From: Lysobacterales bacterium
Lineage (GTDB): Bacteria > Pseudomonadota > Gammaproteobacteria > Xanthomonadales > SZUA-5
DNA: 36,017 nucleotides
Reading direction: 5' to 3'
Assembly (NCBI GenBank): GCA_022841325.1
Contig: JALHRS010000056.1
Location: forward strand, 1-36,017
The notes beneath the pieces are model-generated. The model was not told the DNA's origin, searched no databases, and saw only the letters and a list, made by a program, of their open reading frames with translations. A program made the translations under genes and the position numbers. Positions 14,581 to 21,481 of this stretch are shown here, piece by piece (within the stretch, counting starts at the first letter, position 1; each line of letters starts with the position of its first letter).

Positions 14581-14637
14581 CTAGATCACATCTTGTTGCG
14601 ATGCGTCAAACCAGATGGCCAGACGTGTAGACGTCTG
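14581..14637 (-). promoter_or_regulatory. Candidate gltB promoter with upstream palindrome
   Basis: On the minus strand, a -35-like TTGACG (14609-14604) is followed after 17 nt by ATCTAG (14586-14581), about 85 nt before the gltB start. Immediately upstream lies a perfect inverted repeat CAGACGT-N4-ACGTCTG (14620-14637), placed where an activator would sit. The -10 is weak, which would fit activator dependence. This is a pattern-based call without family support. Confidence 0.35.
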
Positions 14638-14718
14638 CACATGAATACGATTTCGAAGTCGTCAGAAGTACTCCGCAGCCGCCGACCGAACCCGCCCGGA
14701 GCGGATTGCACGGCCCGG

Positions 14719-17454
14719 TCAGGATCGCCGCAGCAATTGTGCGAGGGCGGCCGACAAGCGATCGATACGGAATGGCTTGCGCAGAAACTGGGTGTGGTCG
14801 TCGGTGGAGACCAGTTCGGCGGCCTGCTCCTTGGAATAGCCGCTGACAAACAGGATTGGCAGGTCCGGCACCAGTTGCCGCAGCGCATGCGCCACTTCAA
14901 CACCATCCTTGACCGGCATGGTCAGGTCGACCACCGCAGAGCAATAATGGTCCGGCCGTGTTGCCAACTCGGCGATGGCCTCGTCACCGGACAGGAATGC
15001 GGCCACTTCGAGCCCGCACTGCTCCAGCATCACTGTGGTGATCGCCAGCACATCCTCATCGTCGTCCACGGCCAGTACCGCCCCGCCCGTTCGCGGCTGC
15101 TGTGTTCCCATATCCGGCAGCGTCAGCAGCGGGGGCTCGACTGCGGTTTCGATCAGTGGCAGATAAACCCGGAACTCGGTCCCGATCCCGATTTCACTCA
15201 GGATCTTGATGGAACCGCCGTGGGCCTTGATGATGCCCTGAACCACCGACAGCCCGAGGCCACGGCCGGTGGTCTTGGTGGTGTAGAAGGGTTCGAACAG
15301 GCGTCGCTGCACGTCCTCATGGATGCCGGGACCGTCATCGCGGACCAGCAGCTCCAGATAGCGCTCGGACAGTGGTAGCGGCCATTGCATCGCCGTGGTC
15401 TGGATCTCGGCTTCGGCCACCACCGACAGGCGCAGCTGCACCTGGCCGTTGCGCTCGCCGATGGCGTCCACCGCGTTCTGGACAAAATTCAGCAGCACCT
15501 GCTCGATCTGCGTGCCATCGCCCAGCACGGTCGCCGGCCTGGCATTGACGACCATACGCAGGCGCACATGATGGCCGCAGGAGGCACGCAACAGCGGTTC
15601 GATCGAATCCAGCAGCTGCGCCACATCCACCGGATGCATCTGCGCCACGGTCTTGCCGGCGTAGGCCAGCATGCGCTCGGTCAAACCCTCCATACGGCCA
15701 AGCACGCTTTCAACGGTACTCAGATGGCGCCCGAGCATGCTGTCGGCAGACACCGTGGATACGGCCATGTTCAGCTGACCTATGGCGGCCATCAGCATGT
15801 TGTTCAGATCGTGGGCGATGCCGCCGGCCATGACACCCAGGCTCTCGGTTTTCTGGGCCTGGTAGATCTGCCGCTGCAATTCCTCACTCTCTTCGGCGCG
15901 CTGACGGTCCTCGGTGATGTCGAAGACCACGCTGCTGAGCACACCCTTGTGCTGGGCGTAAACACCCTCGTTGCGCAGGAAGGCGCGCAACCAGCGCACT
16001 CGCCCATCCGCCAGCGTCAGCGGCAGGTCGAGCGAAGTGCGGGCTTCACTGCTCAGAAAGCGCGAGAGCTCGCCGCTGACCCGGTTGCGATGATCTTTCA
16101 GGACGCGGGCCAGCAACTCGTCGGGCATCACCACATGCGGTTCCCGGAGCTCCATCAATTCGGTGTAGGCACCGACCAGTTCCGCTTCATTGCGGGAACG
16201 ATCGAGCCGGAAGGCGCCGATGCCGGCATCGCGCAGCACCCGGTCCAGCCAGCGCTCGCGTTCGATCATGGTCACGCGTTCGCGCCTGGCGGCCTCGATA
16301 TCGGTACCGACGAACACGAACTGGCTGCGGTCTCCGTCATCCTCACCGAAGGTACTGGCGTCTACCTGATACCAGCGCTCGGCGCCGGAGTGACAGCGCA
16401 TGCGCCAGGCGAAGCTGGCTGCACCGGTAGCCAGCAAGCTGCGCACCGACTCCCGGCGCTGCTCGCTGTCCTCGGGAAAACAGTACTGTTCCATGGTGCT
16501 GCCCAGCACCGAATCCAGCGACAGTCCCGCGGCAGCGCAGAAAGCCTGATTGGCCAGCGCGATGCGACCCTGGCCATCGACCATCAGGATGGCTGCGCGG
16601 GCGGTATCGACCAGACTCTGCAAGCGCAGCAGATGGGAGCGGAATTCATGCTCCGCCGATACTTCGCGCAGTACCCCGGAGACACTGGCCAGTTGTCCTG
16701 CCTCGTCACGGCGCACGATCGCCGCCACCCGCACCCAGCGCGTGCGGCCATCGTCGCCGATCACCCGAAACTCAATCGGGTCTGCAGGCCCGGTCAGCGC
16801 CCGTGCAAAATGTCGCCGGGCGCGGCTGCGATCATCCGCATGCAAACGCGTCACCCAGTTCGGCAGTTCTTCCGGCAAGGTGGCGTTGCTCGCCAGACCC
16901 AGCAGGCTACGGAAACCGGGCGAGCTGCGCAGGGACCCGTCACGTTGCCATTCGAAGAACTCGACGCCCGCCACCTGCAGCAGAGCGCCGAAAAGATCGA
17001 CATCGGCCGCCAGTTCCCGGCGGCTGAGTTCGATATCGGTAACGTCGGTCAGCACCAGCACGAAATCCCCATCGCCGCGCGCCGCGCGTGTCAGGGTCGC
17101 CCGCAGCCACACCGCCGGGCGGCCGCGCCGCCCCGGCGCCCGGACCATGCAGCGGCGCTCGCGCAGACTGCTGTCGTCCAGCTGCGCCATGCACTCCATG
17201 ATCTGTGCGCACTGGCCGTCTGCAAAGACCTCGGACAGGGACTTGCCGCTCAGGGACTCGGCGCTGTCCCTGCGCAGCAGCTCCGCGGCACGCTCGGTGG
17301 CGACCTGGATCCGGCCCTGGCTGTCCAGGGTGATCTGCGCAATCAGACTGGCCCCATGGGCACTGCGCCAGGCCTGATTCTCGGCCTGCGCCCGCGCCAG
17401 CTCGGCCCGCAACTGAGCCATCTGATCGGCAGCAGGCTCAGCGGATTCAGTCAC
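14719..17454 (-). CDS. Soluble multi-PAS hybrid histidine kinase
   Basis: This 911-aa sensor kinase has no predicted membrane segments, so it should sense a cytoplasmic signal. A short N-terminal coiled coil is followed by about four PAS/PAC-like units (roughly 35-145, 150-268, 275-390, 400-515). The kinase core follows: H-box GGIAHDLNN with phosphoacceptor H548, N-box NFVQNAVDAI (656-665), DDGPGI (706-711) and GRGLGL (730-735). A C-terminal receiver (792-908) has acidic residues near 797, phosphoacceptor D843 and K893. There is no output domain or adjacent response regulator, so signalling probably passes by phosphorelay to a partner elsewhere. Its start overlaps the GDPD-GNAT gene by 8 nt, suggesting cotranscription and a functional link. 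Confidence 0.9.
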   Translation of the reverse strand: MTESAEPAADQMAQLRAELARAQAENQAWRSAHGASLIAQITLDSQGRIQVATERAAELLRRDSAESLSGKSLSEVFADGQCAQIMECMAQLDDSSLRERRCMVRAPGRRGRPAVWLRATLTRAARGDGDFVLVLTDVTDIELSRRELAADVDLFGALLQVAGVEFFEWQRDGSLRSSPGFRSLLGLASNATLPEELPNWVTRLHADDRSRARRHFARALTGPADPIEFRVIGDDGRTRWVRVAAIVRRDEAGQLASVSGVLREVSAEHEFRSHLLRLQSLVDTARAAILMVDGQGRIALANQAFCAAAGLSLDSVLGSTMEQYCFPEDSEQRRESVRSLLATGAASFAWRMRCHSGAERWYQVDASTFGEDDGDRSQFVFVGTDIEAARRERVTMIERERWLDRVLRDAGIGAFRLDRSRNEAELVGAYTELMELREPHVVMPDELLARVLKDHRNRVSGELSRFLSSEARTSLDLPLTLADGRVRWLRAFLRNEGVYAQHKGVLSSVVFDITEDRQRAEESEELQRQIYQAQKTESLGVMAGGIAHDLNNMLMAAIGQLNMAVSTVSADSMLGRHLSTVESVLGRMEGLTERMLAYAGKTVAQMHPVDVAQLLDSIEPLLRASCGHHVRLRMVVNARPATVLGDGTQIEQVLLNFVQNAVDAIGERNGQVQLRLSVVAEAEIQTTAMQWPLPLSERYLELLVRDDGPGIHEDVQRRLFEPFYTTKTTGRGLGLSVVQGIIKAHGGSIKILSEIGIGTEFRVYLPLIETAVEPPLLTLPDMGTQQPRTGGAVLAVDDDEDVLAITTVMLEQCGLEVAAFLSGDEAIAELATRPDHYCSAVVDLTMPVKDGVEVAHALRQLVPDLPILFVSGYSKEQAAELVSTDDHTQFLRKPFRIDRLSAALAQLLRRS

Positions 17455-18946
17455 GATCCAGTGCTCTCATCCAGTATTCCATGTCGTGCTCGGATTCGGC
17501 CGGTTGACCGAGCTCGCGCCAACTGAAGCGGGCCCGCAGCGAAGACTGACGCAGGTAGCCGCGACCCATCCAGAAATCATGCAGCGACCGCGCGTCTGGC
17601 GGGCGTCGGGGATCACCGGGATCGCGCTCGACCGCGCAGAAACAGGTATGAGTGATGCCGTCGAGCGAGCGCGCGTAGCGCTCGCGGGCGTCGAAGAAGC
17701 GATGGCCCAGACCATACCCACGGTATGCAATGTCGAGCACGGATTCGCCGAAGTAAAGAATCTGGCCCACATCGTAGCCGCCTGCCCGTAATGGCGCTTG
17801 GCAATATTCAGCTTCGTCACACAAGGGTACAGCTGTGGCACAGCCGACGATGCGTCCCTGATCCACCGCCAGCACGAAAAGGCTGCGCGGCGAACGGCTG
17901 TAGGTCTGCAGATATCGGGATTCGTAGTCCAGATCGCCGTCGTACAGGTACGGCCATTCCCGAAACACCCGGATGCGCAGCCGCGCCAGCGCCGGCAGGA
18001 ACGGGCGGATGGCAGCGCCGGTGAGGGCGAGTATGGAAATCGGTGGATCGGCGCTGACGGGCTCGGCGCTAGCGAGCAATCGACCTGCACGCACGGTGTC
18101 GGGGAAATCCCCGAACAGGCCGTCACAGCCAAATGCATAGGCGCGGGCGCACTCCTCCACCGGGCTCAGGTCAACCGCCGGCTGGTCATCACGAAAAGTC
18201 CAGGCATGGACCATCTGATCGGCGGCATGGGCAGCGTCGATGAAGTCGCGACCCGCTGGCGTCAGCAAGGCCTGTTTGGAAACGCCATAGCCATGCACAC
18301 CAGACTGCAGCGCGGGCAGTTCGACCGACAACTGCACCACCCTGGACCCGCAGCGATCTCGCACCCGGGCCAGGCAGTCAGCATCGAAACACTGCACCGG
18401 CACCGGCGCCTGCGCGCCCAACCATCCAACAGCAGCCAGATCGCGGTACAGCAATTCCACCACGTCGATGCCCCGGTCGAGGAAGTAACCGGGATGCTTG
18501 AGTTCGGGATAGACCTGCAAGTTCCGCCCCCGGCGCCGACGCTGTTCCAGCAGCAGTTTCAGAATCTCGCTGAAACGCGGTATCCGGTAGCAGCCGTCGC
18601 GATGATGCGGGCGTCCCGGCCAGGGCTGGACGGCGCGCAGCTGATCGATCTGTGCTGATGTCAGGTCGGCTATCCACCAGTCTTCGTTGCCATCGGGCCC
18701 CGGCCGCCGCAACCGGGCAAACTCGGGACGCTGGCCAATGTCGGTGCTGCGCGCCAGACCCAGATCATGGCGCGCAAAGAGCACGCCATCAGCGCTGGCC
18801 ACCAGATCCGGCTCGATGACATCGCAGCCCTGCTCGATGGCCAGGGCGTAGCCCGGCAGCGTGTGCTCGGGCAGATGCCCGCTGCACCCTCGGTGAGCAA
18901 TCACCCAGGGTGTAGTGGACGGACGCCATCGCGAATCGAGCAGCAC
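17447..18946 (-). CDS. Glycerophosphodiesterase-GNAT acetyltransferase fusion
   Basis: This is a 499-aa two-domain protein. Residues 13-290 form a glycerophosphodiester phosphodiesterase domain with the catalytic set HRG (18-20), E45 and D47 (IEPD), H60, and the PELK block (147-150). Residues 303-499 look like a GNAT N-acyltransferase, with a beta strand plus the acetyl-CoA loop RGYGLG (409-414) and a FWMGRGYL ending block. There is no signal peptide, so it is probably cytoplasmic. GDPD alone would release glycerol-3-phosphate and an alcohol from glycerophosphodiesters; the GNAT half may acylate an amine product, but that is inference. It overlaps the hybrid kinase gene by 8 nt. Frame continuity shows a true fusion rather than two genes. 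Confidence 0.82.
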   Translation of the reverse strand: MLLDSRWRPSTTPWVIAHRGCSGHLPEHTLPGYALAIEQGCDVIEPDLVASADGVLFARHDLGLARSTDIGQRPEFARLRRPGPDGNEDWWIADLTSAQIDQLRAVQPWPGRPHHRDGCYRIPRFSEILKLLLEQRRRRGRNLQVYPELKHPGYFLDRGIDVVELLYRDLAAVGWLGAQAPVPVQCFDADCLARVRDRCGSRVVQLSVELPALQSGVHGYGVSKQALLTPAGRDFIDAAHAADQMVHAWTFRDDQPAVDLSPVEECARAYAFGCDGLFGDFPDTVRAGRLLASAEPVSADPPISILALTGAAIRPFLPALARLRIRVFREWPYLYDGDLDYESRYLQTYSRSPRSLFVLAVDQGRIVGCATAVPLCDEAEYCQAPLRAGGYDVGQILYFGESVLDIAYRGYGLGHRFFDARERYARSLDGITHTCFCAVERDPGDPRRPPDARSLHDFWMGRGYLRQSSLRARFSWRELGQPAESEHDMEYWMRALDRD

Positions 18947-19015
18947 ACCGTCTCCTGCATCAGATCGATCCGGGCAGAGTCTACGGCAAGATCAAGTCCG
19001 CCCATGCGCACCGCG

Positions 19016-19663
19016 TCAACTGAACCAGCCCGGCACCAGAGTCTTGAACCACTCGGTGGCCTCGGCCCCAAGAAAGATCAGGGCGTAGAAAAAGGCGGCA
19101 AAGTACACCACGGTGGCAATCAGCCAGAAAATGCTGACCAGCACCATCAGTCCATCCCGCTCCAGCAAGGCAATGGCCGCAAACAGCATCCCCAACGCCG
19201 GCAACGTGTTGTTGAAGGGCAATATGGGTGCCGGGATCACCAGCAGCAGGCCGCCAATGGCAATCAGACTGCCACAGAAACGTTCACCAAAACGGCCATC
19301 GACCCAGGAAGTCAGCCGCTCGCGGGTGATCTTCGCCAGCATCCGGATCAGCCACTGGCACAAACCCAGCAGGCGCTCCCACAGCTTGGTCGAGGGCTTG
19401 ATCTCGTAGATCCTGGTTGGCAGCCACATGCGCTCGCGGCCGCGCAGCAGTTGCCAGCCCAATGAGGCCAGCACCAGACCACCGGCACTCGACAGGGGCC
19501 CGAGCGTCAACGGCTGCAGGAAGGGCAGGCACAACAACACGGCGGACAGCGCAAAAGCCGAGGTCTTGAGAGAGTCCAGCGCCTCACCCAGACTCATCGG
19601 CTGGTGTTCGGCGCGCTCGGTGCATTCGGTCAGCACCCGGATCAGGGTCAAACGATGTTCCAT
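19016..19663 (-). CDS. ExoD-family membrane protein
   Basis: This 215-aa protein resembles the ExoD family (named from exopolysaccharide synthesis in rhizobia). A short polar N-terminus with LGEALDSLKTSAFALSAVLLCLPFLQPL leads into several hydrophobic segments, including LIAIGGLLLVIPAPILPFNNTLPALGM and two C-terminal helices. It is an inner-membrane protein of uncertain function; the link to exopolysaccharide is by family name only. The ATG is at 19663. It is separated from the GDPD-GNAT gene by about 70 nt with no other gene, so it could head the same transcript or be independent. Confidence 0.75.
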   Translation of the reverse strand: MEHRLTLIRVLTECTERAEHQPMSLGEALDSLKTSAFALSAVLLCLPFLQPLTLGPLSSAGGLVLASLGWQLLRGRERMWLPTRIYEIKPSTKLWERLLGLCQWLIRMLAKITRERLTSWVDGRFGERFCGSLIAIGGLLLVIPAPILPFNNTLPALGMLFAAIALLERDGLMVLVSIFWLIATVVYFAAFFYALIFLGAEATEWFKTLVPGWFS

Positions 19664-19846
19664 GGGGCTGCCGTATCTATGTAAGAGGCGCGGATCATAG
19701 CGGGAACTGCTTTGCAGACATGAATCGGGGCATTTTCAGGTCGTCGGATGGGCCACGAGGCAACATGGTGGCCCTGAGTTGGCGTCGAGGCGAGCCGCCT
19801 GTATCGCCACGACACTGCCCATGGGTCATGAACCATCGGAACGGAA

Positions 19847-19931
19847 GTAGGCCGAGGGTTCCGCGCAGCGGCTCCCCGGCGCTCCTGCACCGCGCCGGGG
19901 AACGCGCCTGCGGCGCGCACCCTCGGCCTAC
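19847..19931. repeat. GTAG-headed REP-like dimer (85 nt)
   Basis: The outer arms GTAGGCCGAGGGT (19847-19859) and ACCCTCGGCCTAC (19919-19931) are perfect inverted copies beginning with GTAG at each end. An inner stem TCCCCGGCG / CGCCGGGGA (19873-19881 / 19893-19901) nests inside. This is the layout of two head-to-tail REP units with the GTAG mark, as in the SMAG repeats of Stenotrophomonas, which are mobilised by RAYT transposases. It lies in the 527-nt gene-free stretch 19664-20190 between the ExoD-like gene and tesA, which otherwise contains only the repeat at 20025-20097. Confidence 0.6.
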
Positions 19932-20024
19932 GCGCAAACGGCACCATTACGGCCAATCAAGCACTAACGATCTGGGTTCATGGAGAGCGTTGCGAAGCGA
20001 TCCAGACACACATCCTCAGAAGCA

Positions 20025-20097
20025 CTGGATTGCTTCGTCGCTGCGCTCCTCGCAATGACGCATCAATAACTTGCGATACCTATTCATGGAGAGCGCG
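20025..20097. repeat. Dispersed repeat, copy 1 (related to 24590)
   Basis: Positions 20025-20060 carry a 36-nt sequence beginning CTGGATTGCTTCGTCGCTGC and ending CGCAATGACG. The identical 36 nt recur at 24590-24625. Similarity continues through GCATCAAyAACTTrCGA and a further TTCATGGrGAGCGC block to about 20097. A degenerate inverted arm (TTGCGAAGCGATCCAG) precedes it at about 19990-20005. This type of CGTCATTGCGA...GCAATCCAG repeat is widespread in proteobacterial intergenic DNA. Confidence 0.65.
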
Positions 20098-20190
20098 GTG
20101 ACGGAGCTTTGCTGTGGCCAGAGACAAAAAGCAGCCGCGCAGGCGCGCGTCCCTCCGCAGGATCACACCGAGCTCAGCCGCTGGCCTGCT

Positions 20191-20802
20191 TTAGTTCAGC
20201 TGCGGCTCGAGCCAGTTCCATACCGTGTCGCGGATATGCGGCTGCGCCGCAGCGGTCGGATGGACCTGATCTTCCTGAAAATTGGCGAGATCCATGGCCA
20301 GTCCATCGAGCAGGAAGGGCAGGAGCGGAATCTGCAGCTCGCTGGCCAGCTGCTGATAGACCGCCCGGAAACGACTGCGGTAGGCCTCGCCGTAGTTGGC
20401 GGGCAATTCAATACCGATCAGACCGACCCTGGCGTCCGCGGCCCTGGCCAATTCGATCATCTGCAGCAGGTTGGCGCGCATCGACGCAATCTGCAGGCCG
20501 CGCAGCCCATCATTGGCGCCGAGTTCAATCAGCACCAGCGAGGGTCGATGGGTCTTCAGTGCAGCAGGCAAGCGGGTCAGACCACCGGCCGTGGTTTCGC
20601 CGCTGATGCTGGCGTTGACCACCTGCCACTGGCCGGGGTGACTTTCGGCCAGCTTGTTCTGCAGCAGTTGCACCCAACCTTGATCGGTCGGGATGTTGTG
20701 CGCAGCGCTCAGGCTGTCGCCCATCACCAGCAGCGTGCGCACCTCGGCAGCCGCCAGTGCAGTCCCCCACCACAGCAACAGCAGAAACAGGATTCGCCTC
20801 AT
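20191..20802 (-). CDS. tesA: Arylesterase / lysophospholipase TesA-type SGNH hydrolase
   Basis: This 203-aa periplasmic GDSL/SGNH esterase matches TesA (acyl-CoA thioesterase I / protease I / lysophospholipase L1). The start at 20802 gives a signal peptide MRRILFLLLLWWGTALAAAE. The catalytic blocks are present: GDSLS with nucleophile S30, GETTAGG (block II glycine), GANDGLRG with the oxyanion Asn, and DQVHPT with the Asp/His pair. The frame extends 30 codons upstream, but that part runs into ybbA and lacks a signal peptide. Its ATG shares two bases with the ATG of the divergent ybbA-type gene, repeating the well-known tesA / ybbA-ybbP arrangement. Confidence 0.92.
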   Translation of the reverse strand: MRRILFLLLLWWGTALAAAEVRTLLVMGDSLSAAHNIPTDQGWVQLLQNKLAESHPGQWQVVNASISGETTAGGLTRLPAALKTHRPSLVLIELGANDGLRGLQIASMRANLLQMIELARAADARVGLIGIELPANYGEAYRSRFRAVYQQLASELQIPLLPFLLDGLAMDLANFQEDQVHPTAAAQPHIRDTVWNWLEPQLN

Positions 20803-21481
20803 GAATAGCGGTACCGAACTCGTCGTTGAAGCCAGCGACATTAGCAAACAAGTCCTGACTGCAGCCGGTGAATTGTCGGTACTAGACGCCATCGATGTTC
20901 AGCTGCCAGCCGGGGAATCGCTGGCCATCGTCGGCGAATCGGGCTCCGGCAAGACCACCCTGCTGTCGCTGCTGGCCGGACTCGATCAGCCCAGCAGCGG
21001 CGAAATCTCTCTGTTCGGCCGGCGCCTGAAGGGCCTGGACGAAGATGGCCGGGCGGCACTGCGCCTGGGCCGGGTCGGTTTCGTATTCCAGGCTTTTCAT
21101 CTGCTGCCGAGCTTCACGGCGCTGGAGAATGTCGCGGCGCCGCTGGAGCTGGCCGGCAACCGAGCGGCGATGGCCAAGGCCCGCGCCGCGCTGGAACGGG
21201 TGGGTCTGGCGCACCGGCTCGATCATCTGCCGCGGCAGCTGTCGGGCGGCGAACAGCAGCGCGTGGCCCTGGCGCGGGCCTTTGCGATCGGCCCCAGGCT
21301 GCTGTTCGCGGATGAGCCCACCGGCAACCTCGACCAGAACACCGGTGCCCGCGTCGCCGATCTGCTGTTCGAGCTGAACCGCGATACCGGCACCAGCTTG
21401 ATACTGGTGACCCACGATCTGCGCCTTGCAGCCCGTTGTCAGACCCAGATCCGGCTCGAAGCCGGCCGGCGGATCGCATGA
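20801..21481 (+). CDS. ybbA: ABC transporter ATPase, YbbA-type (LolD-like)
   Basis: This 226-aa ATPase drives the YbbP permease-like partner. It has Walker A GESGSGKTTL, a Q-loop region FVFQAFHLLPSF, the signature LSGGEQQRVALARA, Walker B LLFADEPTGNLD and the H-loop VTHDLRL, and is very close to the YbbA/LolD/MacB subfamily. The start at 20801 (MNSGTELVVEASDISK) matches the family; upstream codons in this frame lie inside tesA. The ATG overlaps the divergent tesA ATG, so its promoter must lie within the tesA coding region. No strong Shine-Dalgarno is visible. It overlaps the permease gene by 4 nt. Confidence 0.92.
   Translation: MNSGTELVVEASDISKQVLTAAGELSVLDAIDVQLPAGESLAIVGESGSGKTTLLSLLAGLDQPSSGEISLFGRRLKGLDEDGRAALRLGRVGFVFQAFHLLPSFTALENVAAPLELAGNRAAMAKARAALERVGLAHRLDHLPRQLSGGEQQRVALARAFAIGPRLLFADEPTGNLDQNTGARVADLLFELNRDTGTSLILVTHDLRLAARCQTQIRLEAGRRIA

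Noticed and set aside
15385..17526. 713-codon open frame on the plus strand
   Set aside because: It is antisense to the hybrid histidine kinase, whose catalytic boxes are clear, and shows no domain sequence of its own.
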